Source: Strongylocentrotus purpuratus (lineage: Eukaryota > Echinodermata > Echinoidea > Camarodonta > Strongylocentrotidae). From it: 64,000 bases of DNA. Both the position numbers and the translations under genes were made by a program. The notes beneath the pieces were generated by a model. The model worked only from the letters and a program-made list of their open reading frames with translations. It made no database searches and was not told the DNA's origin. This document shows, piece after piece, positions 1-11,113 of the stretch. The stretch's first letter is position 1, and every line of letters starts with the position of its first letter. The DNA lies in NCBI RefSeq assembly GCF_000002235.5, contig NW_022145594.1, forward strand, positions 18,764,412 through 18,828,411. The letters are read 5' to 3'.

Positions 1-376
1 GCGTATGCACTGTGTGGACTAAAATACAATAGGAAAATAAATTTGAAATCATTATAGTAGCCTCTATGAAAAGGATCTGTATTCTGAGTCCCTTATTGAC
101 TGAAAGTGTTATATAAATGAGCTTGCTTGTTGCATCCACAACAGTGGTCCAAGTTCACAAAGAACAGACATTGAATGTATTAAACCATACATAAATATAA
201 AAGCAAAACATACAATAGAAAATAAAATACATAAAGCATACAAAGCAAATATATGGTCAGGACCAAAAGAAGCAAATTGGTTATAAATAGGCCCCCACAA
301 AACGGACACAGTTGAACTTAATTTTATACAAGCGGGTAATTGGTTCTATTTCTTCACGCCGGCAACATTCAATGAA
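1..376. other. Unassigned AT-rich sequence
   Basis: I see no recognisable gene or repeat. Short open frames here lack motifs. It may be the 3' flank or decayed tail of the LINE that starts just to the right on the minus strand. Confidence 0.4.
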
Positions 377-1760
377 TTAAGTGAAGAAGTTAGTTCTTGG
401 GTTGATGAAAATGTTCTTTTTCGACGAGTGGCATATGAATGGATATTTGAACTTTGAATAAACATACCCTAGAGGAACACCACAATATTTTTGCTGTTTA
501 GAATATTTGACACCATTGACCGTCAAATACTGTTTTCTTTCTTCAGACAAGTAGTTGTGAATCACTTTAATGCAAGACCTGTAATATCATAAAAGTAAAT
601 CTTTCTCAAAGATATGTGGTGGTCAATGGAGTCAAATGCTTTTGAGTCTATACCAAGTCCAATGCAAAAGTTATCCTTTTCGACTTTATTTTGTATACAT
701 TTAGACAAATCTGAAACAGCCACATGCAGCAGTTGACATTTATTTCCTTCATCCAAATTGTCCATCAATCAACATTTATTTAACCGTAAACAAATAAATA
801 CAAGTTCATGAATATTTTTTCGACCATTTTTGAAAAGAAAGAAAGATTGGACAATAATTAGTCAAGTCATTTGAGTTATACATTTAATATAAACTGGTAC
901 AATTTTAGCTAATTTCAAACCATAGGGATAGTTTCTGTACAATTGAATGTATTAACTATGAGGCATAATGGTTATTTTTTTTAAGTGGAAATCTTACTCA
1001 CTTTAGGGTCTCTTATCATTCGGTCTGATTGATTTAGAAGCCTTTAAAGAAGAAGAAAAAAAATATTCATGAACTAAAGAAACCTTTTATAGATTCGCTG
1101 TTTTTTCTGCATATACTTTAAAGAACCTCTTGTTAAACGACGGTTTTTAAAAGTTATATTTTTGACTTTTATTATATTTCCGGAAAATATTCATCATAAT
1201 AAAGTTGAATGAAAAATGGACATAAAAATGATATAACAATTATTGACGCCATAGCAGGCATCATCACAACACCAATAAACTGCACTTATTTTACTTTTAA
1301 ATCTAAGTAAGTGTTCATCGTTAATTCGTCTTTCATGGAATCGTGAGTGACTTCAAACCAAGAGCTTTTCTTCTCTTTTTAATACAAAATGTAGGAAAAT
1401 GATCAGAAAATACAGAATCATTAGCTATCATTGATCAAACAATCAATTTCAATATCAGAATAATTGCAAAATATACTTTCAATCAACGTTGCCGATGTTA
1501 GTGATATTCTTGTTGGTCAAAGGGTACAAATTATGAGAAAACGTTTCTAATTCGTCTCTTCATGAGTATACGCATAATTATAAAAAAATTATGTTATAAT
1601 CACCCAAGGTATAAATATCGGTGCGGTGATTTTTTTCTAACGTTCAAGTATTAATTCAATTTATCCAGAAAATAATCAATGTTTGTATTTGGTACTCTAT
1701 AAATACAACCAACTATAAGAGGTTTTCAATTAGTTTACCTTAATTCAATAAATCAAACGT
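377..1760 (-). mobile_element. Decayed LINE (non-LTR retrotransposon), EN and RT remnants
   Basis: Read on the minus strand, 377-768 gives reverse-transcriptase motifs in two frames: a motif like SKAFDSIDHH followed by YLSEERKQYLTVNG and CGVPLG, which match the AFD..DH and GVPQGS blocks of CR1/L2/Jockey-type RT. Further upstream on the same strand, around 1690-1740, there is an endonuclease-like block resembling the VGCIYRVP motif of apurinic-type LINE endonucleases. The body between has many stops and frame changes, so this is a non-functional, old copy. The palm YADD/FADD box and the 3' end are not seen. The clade is uncertain. Confidence 0.65.
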
Positions 1761-1894
1761 CATATTCTTGCATATTACAAGATAAGTCAGACCATATTGT
1801 ATAATCATATTGATCATCTATGTACTTCCAACACCATTACGTACCTCCGTGAAAATAACCCCCTTTGAACAATCACACCCCTGGCCTAGGACAA

Positions 1895-2130
1895 TTACCA
1901 CCCCCCCCCCCCCCCCTCCCGACAAAGTTATAACCAACTTACTATTAGTGAGGACTTCCACTTTAATGAACAAGGGTCAATTTCCTTGGGGGTGGTTGTT
2001 CTTGGTTTTTCGGGGGGGGGGGGGTAAATTTCAGGGGTGGGGGTTAATTGTCCTTGAGAAGGGGACACTTGTCCTTAGGGGTGGTTGGTCTTGGGGGTAA
2101 TTTTCAATGGGGATAATGTCCTTGAGGGGG
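1895..2130. repeat. G/C-run simple repeat block
   Basis: A C-run at about 1901-1917 faces a G-run at about 2012-2022. The stretch from 1975 to 2130 repeats a unit like GGGGTAATTGTCCTTG several times. A related phrase, GGGGTAATTGTTTTCCAGG, occurs once in each of the three tandem units at about 16155, 18285 and 20310. The open frame across it is low-complexity and I do not regard it as coding. Confidence 0.6.
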
Positions 2131-2812
2131 CTGTTTTTGATTGAAGACATTTTTCTGATGCACCAGTAGCCGTGAATCTTTAAACAATGGTATCTAACAT
2201 ATTACAAAATGCATCAACATTTTGAGTCAAACTGTTGGCATTTTTGTCAAGAAGTGATACATTATTGTCATATTTTTATAATTATCCAGAAATCCGTCAC
2301 AAATAGTGAATGTACATTTTCTAGGTTGAATATATAGTAAATTAATTTTAATCATTTCTATTTACTAACATTTAATTGGCATTGTATCTATACAGCACAA
2401 TCTTGTAGACTTATATATTCATTTTCTTTCTGGTTTTCATTTTGTGCTAGTCATGTTAGTCATTGAAATAATTTATCACGGACTTTTAAGTGTGGGTTAT
2501 GAAAGAGAATAACATTGTGCCTGTAAATACAATTTTGCAAATACATGTATTTAGTGAACACAAAACCTGTTTATTCAGTTATAAATGTCAATTATTAAAA
2601 CAATGTTGTTTTTTGTAATCTTTGTTCATGGACCAAATCGATATTCCAGGATTCTCTATATATTTAATGTAAAAATGGTTTAAATGAGATACATCAACTT
2701 AATTTTGTATTGCTTTTATTTTGTTTTATTCAGGATGTTATCCTGGCAAATTAAATATATGAGTGTTTATGTTTTCATTTTCAATTAGCTCAGTGAATAA
2801 ACAAAATAAAAG
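2131..2812. other. Unassigned; expected left end of the Harbinger element
   Basis: AT-rich and without a gene. The left terminal repeat of the Harbinger element should lie in or near this stretch, but I could not find a partner for the right-end motif GGGCCCCGTTGCATAAAA. Confidence 0.35.
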
Positions 2813-5800
2813 TTAGTGCATGCATTCTCCAATATTTGTCTTTTGATGCGTATTTAAGTTATACCTGAGAGAAAGAAAGATGTACGGCATATTAAACCAA
2901 TTGATCGAGAGATTGGTATGTGATAGAGTGAGAGAAAGGCACGGAGAGAAAAGGTCTTTGGCGATGTTAAAGAGCACGGCACAGGCAATTATGATGTCGC
3001 ATGCTCTTGGTGCAGACATCTGGATCCCTTGTCCCATCAGGCACCTGAATTTGTTTTTCAATTGCCCATTCAATTGTTCTATGGTGACACGTGTTCTGCA
3101 GTGTGCCCTGTATACATAGTAGTCAGAAATATTATAATGAATAATAATCCAACACTGTAGTAATCAATTTTTGGTACATGCTACATCTCTCAGGATCTTA
3201 ATTAACCCAACTTACCCTTTAAGAAAAAGCATTTGTAAATATCGATATAATATATGCTATTATCTTGCCAAGACCTTTTCTTCCTTTATTACATCCTTAA
3301 CAAAGACTCAAACTAGAATTGTATTCATTTTGTACCAATATAGTTATATACTATTATAAGATCTAAATATTTATTTATCTTTTTTAATTTATACATTATT
3401 TATATTCAAATGAACATAATTTATAAATGTATATAAAGTATATGGTATTATGATCTATGTGCAAATTTTGAGATGTACTTTGTACAAATATAGTTGGTAT
3501 TATGTTATTAAACTGATACATTCCATCACTTTTAATCATTGAAAGGCTCTCTGATTATTTGTAACACTTTAAAGATTTGAGTGAACGTGATGGATTGAGT
3601 ACTTGCCTGTTGTAATTTCTTTCAGCATTGCCTTGTGGGTCCCGTAGTGGGGTGATTAGCCAAGGCTGGAGGGGGTAGCCGGAATCTCCAACCAAGATGC
3701 CAGGTAGCTCTCCGTCTGCGAAACGCTCTCCATGCAATGCGACTGTTCTGTGTATTGAATTATGAAGAAATGTATCATTATTATTATCTTTGCAAAATGT
3801 GATTAACAAAACAAAACAAATACAGTTTGGGCTTCTCTCAGTCCATAGCAAACAAATTGAGAAAGATGTCAGACATTACATTGTACTTTAATATTTCTTT
3901 AATATCAATGTGACATTAATTTGTTTAAATTAAAAATTAAAATTACTAATATAGGCTTAATGGATGATTGATGATGATAATGATGATGGTGATAATGATT
4001 TCAATGATGAGTAGGATGATAATCATGATATTGGCAGTGATGATAATAGTGATCAGAGATGCTGATAAAACCGTCACATACCCTCAATACTCGGCTGTCG
4101 TGAGTGCTCCCAGGCCATCTTGCACACACGTTGGTTATCTTGTACCTCGCATTGCAAATAAGCTGGACGTTTATGGAGTGCTTGCCCTTTCGGTTAGTAT
4201 AGATGTACTCGTCGTCTAGAAGGGGAGCCCCATGCAGTTCAACGTGAGTCCCGTCGACGGCCCCGACAACGTTGGGCATTCCAGCGAGGTTGAAAAAATC
4301 GACCTGTGCCGTTCTGACTTCTTCCATGGTTTCCGGGAACTTGATCACCTGTTGGTAAAGAGTAAATATGTATTAAATTGTATTCATATATGTCACACTT
4401 TTGGCAATGTTCAAATTTGTAGTGATAGCTACATGTAGTTTAACAGAGTCTGCAAATACAGACGAGCATGTATAACTAAATATAGAATGACCTGCAACCC
4501 ATGACTCATGCCAGGTCATGTTATGAAACAATGAGTACTTGTACAGGGGATGCCTACAAAGATGTCTGACTGACATAGAGCCTCAATAAAGCTATACAAC
4601 TTATTAGTTCAATCAAAGCTCTCCAACTGGTCTTTTATAAGAACATAATATGGTGTCAGAACTTAGCAGCCAGTGTTTGTGCTGAGCAACCCAGCCTGCA
4701 GTATATCTATGGAGGAATCATTGAAATCAGGCCAGTTCAATCCAATTCTTTGTGATGTGAGAGATGATTAGAGTCTAAGTGTATGTCCAGTGAATGTAGT
4801 TATGTCCATAATAGTTAGCGCTGTCGTTGTATGGATTGGAGTGCATAGTTCTGTGCCGGGCCAGTTCCAGTATAACGGGCAGTAAGCGTGACATATATGG
4901 GACATGAACATACAGGATAACTCAGTGAAAGTTAATAGTTGAGCTTAAAGTAATTGTTGCAAAGATACAAAAAGAAAAAGCTAATTGTTATGCTGTTCAT
5001 GTGAGTGATTACACTAGGCTAAGAAACAAAATGGCAAATCTCAGTCAACCTCCTCCACTCGACTTCAAGGGAAATATGTCCGAGAACTGGAGAAGATTTA
5101 AACAGAAATTCACTCTATACAATGTTGCCTCAGGAATGTCTGAAAAAGATGAAAAGTTACAAACATCAATGCTTCTACACGTGATTGGCGATGCTGCCTT
5201 GGAATTGTATAATACGTTTGTATTTGCTGAGGGTGAGAGCATGAAGCTTGAGAAAGTGTTGAACAAATATGAGGAATATTGCATGCCGAAACGTAATCTA
5301 ACGTATGAGAGACATAGATTTTTCACAAGATCTCAGTTAGTGCATGAGAGTGTTGATCAGTACGCAACAGAATTGCGGAGTCGTGCTCAGTCATGTGAGT
5401 TTTCCATGTTGAAAGAGAGTCTTATCCAGGACAGAATTATCTGTGGTATTTTAGACGATGGTCTAAGAGAACGTTTGTTGAGGCAAGATGATCTTACATT
5501 GGTTAAAACGTTGCAAGTATGTCGTGCGGCTGAACAAACTCGAACGCAGGCACAAGCGTTGAGTTCCGCAGGGGAAAACGCTTCAATTCCGGTAGATTCT
5601 TTCAGCAAGACTAAGAAGAAATTTCCTGGTTCAAAGTCAAAATGGTCAGAACCTCAAGGTCGTACTAAACGTGATGCATGTAGCAGGTGCGGAAACCGAC
5701 ATAGCAAAGACAAATGTCCCGCACAAGGTCAAACATGCAAGAAGTGCGGTAAGCAGAATCATTTTGCTAAATGTTGTAAAACCCCAGTAGCCAAGGTCAA

Positions 5801-8800
5801 TGAACTGCAGCACTTGGAGGTAAATTCAGAAGGTTTCATGATTTGCTCTGTTGAATCAAAAGAATCCAAGGATGAATGGATAGTTAATCTACTAGTCAAT
5901 AACCAGCCGGTTGACTTCAAGGTTGATACTGGTGCTCAGGCGAATCTTCTTCCTGAGACAGTATTTCACAAGTTGAAACCAAAACCAAAGCTACAGAAAG
6001 CCAAAGTGTTGTTGACAGGTTATTATGAGACAGATATCCCGGTCAAAGGTCGTTGTTGTGTACAAGTTGAGTACAAAGGGATCAAACGCAATGTGCCGTG
6101 TCTAGTCATTCCTGGAAATCGTCAGCCTTTGTTAGGATTACGGACGAGTGAAGACTTGTATCTGGTGAAACGGGTGTATCATGTTGAGAAACAAACTGAA
6201 CACGGAACGGGTAAAAGTGTAGTTCAAGACTATCAAGATGTGTTTGTAGGTCTAGGTTGTCTTCCTGGTAAACACCACATCACATTGAGAGAGGATGCAC
6301 ATCCTGTTCAGCATGCATGTCGCAAAGTTCCATTTCCACTTAAAGATAAACTCAAAGACGAGTTAGATAAGATGGAACGAATGGACGTAATCACACGAGT
6401 TGATGAGCCAACTGATTGGGTTTCTTCTCTCGTGGTGGTGATGAAAAAGAACGGTCAGCTCAGGGTCTGTCTAGATCCAAGAGACCTGAACCGAGCAATC
6501 AAAAGAGAACACTATCAATTGCCATCAAGAGCTGAAATAACTGCACATTTTGCAGGAGCCAAATACTTCAGCAAGTTAGATGCATCTAGTGGTTTTTGGC
6601 AGATCCAACTAGATGACGAAAGCTCCAAACTTTGTACGTTTATCACGCCATACGGAAGGTACAAGTTCTTGAGACTACCTTTTGGTATTTGTAGTGCTCC
6701 GGAAGTCTATCACAAGATAGTGCACCAACTGTTTGCACATATTCCGGGAGTTAACACAATGATGGATGATGTGATTGTATGGGGAACTACCCAACAGGAG
6801 CATGATGACAGATTGAGAGAGGTTCTCAGCATTGTGCGAAAAATGAATCTCAAGTTGAACAAAGACAAATGCGAGTTCAATGTCAAGAAGCTCACATTCA
6901 TTGGTGACTTGATCAGTGATCAAGGAGTTCAACCTGATCCAAAGAAAGTGTCTGCTATCTTGAACATTGAGAGACCGAAATGTCGGAAAGATGTCCAACG
7001 GTTCTTGGGTATGATCAATTACCAAGGGAAGTTCATTCCAGATCTGTCGACCAAGTCAGCAGCGCTGAGACATCTACTAGACAAAAAGAATGTATGGACA
7101 TGGGATCATGCACAAGAGGATGCATGGAATCAGCTGAAACAAGCTCTGATACAAGAGCCAGTCCTACATTTCTATGACAGCAAGAAACCAACCAAGCTGT
7201 CAGCAGACGCATCAAAGGATGGTATTGGTGCAGTGCTACTACAGCAATATGATCAAGATTGGGTTCCGATCGCATATGCATCTAGATCAATGACTGATGC
7301 AGAGACTAGATATGCACAGATCGAGAAAGAATTGCTGGCAATCACATACGCATGTGAAAGATTCCATCAATACATCTATGGACAACAAGTAGAAGTGGAG
7401 ACTGATCACAAGCCACTTATTCCACTGTTTGTAAAGTCACTGGGTGACTGTCCCCTACGCATTCAAAGGTTACTCATCAGGGTACAGAGATATGATCTCA
7501 AGGTCTTGTACACGCCTGGAAAGTACATGTATACTGCTGATACATTGTCCAGAGCAGTAGATCCAAAGGCTGAGTTGAATGCTGAAACTGAGGAAGATAT
7601 CAGAGTCTACGTAGATGCTATTGTCAAGAGCATGCCAGTTACATCGAACAAACGAAATCAGATTGTCGAAGAGACAAAGAAAGATGATCAACTGCAAGAG
7701 CTGCTAGGCATCATCAGAGATGGTTGGCCGGAAACGAAGCAGCAATGTCCAGTTCGAGTCAGGGAATACTGGAACATCAGGAGTGAACTCTCTGAAGCAG
7801 ATGGCATCATCTTCAAAGGCAGCAAAATAGTGGTTCCCACTACGATGAGAAGGTTCATGCTAAACAAAATCCATGAAGGACACTTAGGCATCGAGAAGTG
7901 TAAGAAACGTGCTAGAGAAGTCATCTATTGGCCCAGAATCAACACAGACATCACTGAAATGGTCCTAAGTTGTACTTCATGCCTAATGTCCAGACCAAAA
8001 CAGGTCAATACTCGATCAGTGAGGGGAAGAAAGGAGGATCATAAGGTGAAGCAAAAAGAGCGATTCGACAAACATGCTCGAGACTTGTCAAAGCTAAAGC
8101 CTGGAGATCATGTCATACTCCAAGACATGAAAACCAACACCTGGTCGAAACGTGGTATTGTCAGGTCTGTCCAGGATCGAAACAGATCATACCAGATCGA
8201 GACAGAAACAGGAGAGATACGTCGCAGAAACAGACGTCACCTCAGGCCAGTCCCACGTCATACAACAAGCCGAGTCTATTCCACTACCAACACAGGATGA
8301 CTTCGAGCTAGATGACACTGCAGAAGCTACAGAGCAACCAGCATCTGAAGAAAGCTCAACTACGTCATCAACCAGAACCAGAAGCGGACGAGTTATTAAA
8401 CCGCCAGATCGCTTGAACTTGTAAATAAATGAAAGCGAACTACAGAGAAAGACTTTCGCGTTTTTTAAATAGTTTATAGTTACAGAGTTCAACTTGGACT
8501 TTAAAACATAACTGCAGGATTGCATGAGCATGATATATATATTTGCATGTTATAGTTTAAAAATATAACCGGATTCAATTAGTCACTTTGATTACAGAAA
8601 TCAACAGATATCACTCAACCTCAACGGAGAATTCCAGTTTCGCGAATCGCAACCTTGAAAGATATGGACTGTCGCGTAATAAGTTATATATTTGAAAGCG
8701 ACAGTACTCCAGCTTTAAGGGACAGAATAATGCCCTAGTACAGTCGCGAGTGTACAGGTAGTCCACCCTGTCACTCTGTACAGTTTAAGAAGTTTTATAT

Positions 8801-10893
8801 ATGTATATGTAAACCTCTTTTAAAGAAGGGAGGTGTAGTGATAGCTACATGTAGTTTAACAGAGTCTGCAAATACAGACTAGCATGTATAACTAAATATA
8901 GAATGACCTGCAACCCATGACTCATGCCAGGTCATGTTATGAAACAATGAGTACTTGTACAGGGGATGCCTACAAAGATGTCTGACTGACATAGAGCCTC
9001 AATAAAGCTATACAACTTATTAGTTCAATCAAAGCTCTCCAACTGGTCTTTTATAAGAACATAATAAAATTCATAGACTGTAAATAGTGTTAATATTCAA
9101 CAACAAAAAAAGTGAATGATTTTTCATCTAATTTGATATACCAGTGATGTTTTATTGTATAGTACTATTTCTCATCATAGTCAATTCACTATAACGAATT
9201 GTTATGATAAGGGAATTTTTTTCAGGGGGAGGTAATAAATCAAGTGTTTCATGTTCAATTATTGATATAGTTCAAATAAGACATTATATAAACAGCAGTG
9301 ATTTGATGAAATTAGAAAAAACTCCCACTATGATGCCATATCACGTGTTTTAATCCAAGATAACTTTTTAATTATGTATCCTTTATCATATTTAATGGCC
9401 CATTTTTTATTACAAATCAGCCGTTTCATTTCTTTAATTTTGTTTTATCAATTAAAAAAAAAACGTCTGGATTTCTTCTTAAAAAGATGGATTTTTTAGG
9501 TAGTAAGGAGTTTGAAAGTGTTTATATTCATCATTTGGTAAACGTCTCGAAACAACTGGTATAGACACGATCATATGAAAAAAAAATATGCACGATCAAG
9601 AAAACAAATTGACAACACCATAGCCGTCTTTCATTTTCACAACAAAATTTTGAGTGTCTAACTTTAGATAATTCTCGCTACACGCTTAATTCGATGCAGC
9701 GCGCAGGATCGTCGGGAGATGTAAAGAGAGCTAAGGCCAAGCCTCTAGATATACCTGCGATCAGCAGAGGTGAACAATTTTACAAAAAAACGTTCGTGTA
9801 TATTTCAAAACTTTTGTGAGTACCTTTTCAGTACCGTGTTGACAAATTATTATGCTATAGTGTTAAACCAACTCGAAGTTTGTGACTCGGTCACTCAAAA
9901 CCTTCGGGTAAGTACAGAATCTTCGTGCCTTACATGAAATTCCACATGTGGGACTGGTCGCAAAAAATAGTTTCGTTGCATTTGGGTGGAGACTACAGTG
10001 ACTTTAACAACAATTGTATAAAATCTCTGTTACGTGAATTTGATTTCAGTAACCCTGATATATATCCGTAAGCCGTTTAATTGATCTAGATTAGTCATCT
10101 AAATATTTTTTGGTATAAGGATGAGAAAATTAAGATTCTTCCAAGAGTAAATGGGGAAAATTGCGGTGCCATCGCAGCCGATACGCCAGTCGGGTGTCGC
10201 TCGGCGGGTGCAGGGCTAGCTGCAGACGGTAGACGGACTCCATAGCAACGACAGGGCCATTTTTTTTTGTAAATCGAGACTTGAAAGAACTTATTTAAAA
10301 AGTTCATTTATGGATAAAAGATCTCGAATTAAGGCCTATATCTACCGAAATGGGGTTTTGCCTCATGAACACTTTACTGGGTATAGATCTATATTTTAAG
10401 GAATGAATATTGGTAAAAATCTGTGTTCTAGATCTAGACCTAAGAAATGATCACATTCACATAATTAATTCAGGATTTAAAGTCTAAGAATGGATCATAT
10501 TCATGCCATAAAAACATTAACAAAATGAATAAATACCTCGTCCCGGAGCTCGCCGAGGGCTAGAGCGACTCTCCGCACCGTTCTAGATGTAGTAGGCCTA
10601 GAGATGTGGATGCCATGGATGCAGCTAGTGCAGTCCATCACAGAGCCGGTGGCGAAAAAACGAAGGGCGACGAAAACCTGCAAGCTTGGTGGTAATGCGT
10701 GGTTTCTCCGGGTACTATGTTGGATCCTTCTGGATAGTCTGTTGATCAGGTGGAGGCATCCCTGCCTGCTGAACCTATACAACTTGAACATTTGTTCGTC
10801 GTCGTATAGGTCCAAGGGATGCCTCCGATCGCGAAATACCCTCTCTCTCCGGAGAGCAGCGGCGTGCTGTATGGCATGTAGTATGGCTGCCAT
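2813..10893 (-). CDS. Harbinger transposase (HARBI1-like), spliced, 352 aa
   Basis: Four minus-strand exons join in frame: 10893-10537, 4348-4078, 3742-3607 and 3107-2813. The sum is 1059 nt including stop, against 349 aa for human HARBI1. The N-terminal exon carries the helix-turn-helix-type segment with LDLYDDEQMFKLYRFSR. Exon 2 has GAVDGTHVELHG (Asp about 151), exon 3 has LVGDSGYPLQPW (Asp about 229), and exon 4 has VTIEQLNGQLKNKF (Glu about 265), which completes the DDE nuclease triad expected for cut-and-paste transposition. Introns 1 and 2 use GT donors; intron 3 appears to use a GC donor (AACAG then GCAAGT). No stop or frameshift interrupts the joined frame. The last ~40 residues are unlike HARBI1, so the true C-terminus could be spliced differently. 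Intron 1 is 6.2 kb because of the nested retrotransposon; without it the intron is about 1.5 kb. Confidence 0.8.
4418..4650 (+). repeat. 5' LTR of the Gypsy element
   Basis: This 233-bp direct repeat begins TGTAGTGATAG and ends ACATAATA. A CAATAAAG polyadenylation-type signal lies in its second half. It matches the copy at 8834-9066 at all but one base. Confidence 0.92.
5001..8300 (+). CDS. Gag-Pol polyprotein frame of the Gypsy element (fossil)
   Basis: One open frame of about 1100 codons covers both gag and pol; the first ATG in it is near 5031. Parts in order are a Gag capsid-like region, two zinc-knuckle-like CCHC/CCCH motifs near residues 228-260, an aspartic protease block with VDTGAQANLLP, reverse transcriptase with LDASSGFWQI and the MMDDVIVWG palm box, RNase H with LSADASKDGIGAV, and integrase-type zinc-binding and C-terminal segments. 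Fusion of gag and pol in one frame is known in Mag-type elements. The clade is a motif-based judgement. The element is treated as a fossil and is judged broken at about one place. Confidence 0.88.
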   Translation: MSDYTRLRNKMANLSQPPPLDFKGNMSENWRRFKQKFTLYNVASGMSEKDEKLQTSMLLHVIGDAALELYNTFVFAEGESMKLEKVLNKYEEYCMPKRNLTYERHRFFTRSQLVHESVDQYATELRSRAQSCEFSMLKESLIQDRIICGILDDGLRERLLRQDDLTLVKTLQVCRAAEQTRTQAQALSSAGENASIPVDSFSKTKKKFPGSKSKWSEPQGRTKRDACSRCGNRHSKDKCPAQGQTCKKCGKQNHFAKCCKTPVAKVNELQHLEVNSEGFMICSVESKESKDEWIVNLLVNNQPVDFKVDTGAQANLLPETVFHKLKPKPKLQKAKVLLTGYYETDIPVKGRCCVQVEYKGIKRNVPCLVIPGNRQPLLGLRTSEDLYLVKRVYHVEKQTEHGTGKSVVQDYQDVFVGLGCLPGKHHITLREDAHPVQHACRKVPFPLKDKLKDELDKMERMDVITRVDEPTDWVSSLVVVMKKNGQLRVCLDPRDLNRAIKREHYQLPSRAEITAHFAGAKYFSKLDASSGFWQIQLDDESSKLCTFITPYGRYKFLRLPFGICSAPEVYHKIVHQLFAHIPGVNTMMDDVIVWGTTQQEHDDRLREVLSIVRKMNLKLNKDKCEFNVKKLTFIGDLISDQGVQPDPKKVSAILNIERPKCRKDVQRFLGMINYQGKFIPDLSTKSAALRHLLDKKNVWTWDHAQEDAWNQLKQALIQEPVLHFYDSKKPTKLSADASKDGIGAVLLQQYDQDWVPIAYASRSMTDAETRYAQIEKELLAITYACERFHQYIYGQQVEVETDHKPLIPLFVKSLGDCPLRIQRLLIRVQRYDLKVLYTPGKYMYTADTLSRAVDPKAELNAETEEDIRVYVDAIVKSMPVTSNKRNQIVEETKKDDQLQELLGIIRDGWPETKQQCPVRVREYWNIRSELSEADGIIFKGSKIVVPTTMRRFMLNKIHEGHLGIEKCKKRAREVIYWPRINTDITEMVLSCTSCLMSRPKQVNTRSVRGRKEDHKVKQKERFDKHARDLSKLKPGDHVILQDMKTNTWSKRGIVRSVQDRNRSYQIETETGEIRRRNRRHLRPVPRHTTSRVYSTTNTG
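8834..9066 (+). repeat. 3' LTR of the Gypsy element
   Basis: This is the second 233-bp LTR. It is preceded by a polypurine tract (8822-8833) and followed by the AAATT target duplication, which restores Harbinger intron sequence. Confidence 0.92.
9072..10536. other. Harbinger intron 1 remainder, no gene seen
   Basis: Noncoding, AT-rich intron DNA of the transposase gene, to the right of the nested LTR element. A GC-richer patch at about 10150-10260 has no recognisable motif. Confidence 0.5.
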
Positions 10894-11113
10894 CTTGGAA
10901 TGAAGGCTTACCGTAATTGATTGATGGTAGTTAACGCTACCTTCATAGCTGTAGTAAAGTTACCGCTGTTTCTGAAGTGCTTACCGCTAAAAAACTACGT
11001 TAACTCTTTATGCAATGGAAAGTTAACGCTTACTTTAAATTTAACGCTGTTTCTGGACTTACCGCTAAATTAGGGGCTTAACGCTACGTTAAAAGTTTTA
11101 TGCAACGGGGCCC

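Larger units (their letters stand above)
4418..9066 (+). mobile_element. Ty3/Gypsy LTR retrotransposon, probably Mag/SURL-like, very young
   Basis: The element has 233-bp direct LTRs (4418-4650 and 8834-9066) that differ at one base by my reading. It is flanked by the 5-bp target duplication AAATT (4413-4417 and 9067-9071). A primer-binding-site-like stretch starts right after the 5' LTR with TGGTGTCAGAA, and a polypurine tract AAAGAAGGGAGG lies just before the 3' LTR. The interior is one long gag-pol frame. LTR identity implies a very recent insertion. It looks nearly whole; I judge it broken, with about one break. Confidence 0.9.
2813..11113 (-). mobile_element. PIF/Harbinger DNA transposon with a nested LTR element
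   Basis: The element is defined by its transposase gene and by a right-end terminal motif. Read on the minus strand from about 11113, that motif is GGGCCCCGTTGCATAAAA, typical of Harbinger ends. Subterminal DNA at 10915-11100 repeats TTACCGCT/TTAACGCT several times and could be transposase-binding sequence. The left end and the 3-bp target duplication were not found, so the outer borders are approximate. An LTR retrotransposon (4418-9066) has inserted into intron 1 of the transposase. No second Myb-like Harbinger protein was recognised. Confidence 0.75.

Noticed and set aside
3968-4219. Met/Ile-rich frame beginning in ATGATG repeats
   Set aside because: A simple-sequence artefact antisense to the Harbinger exon 4348-4078.
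10095-10307. GC-richer minus-strand frame inside Harbinger intron 1
   Set aside because: No similarity to any transposase part, and the flanking exons already join in frame without it.
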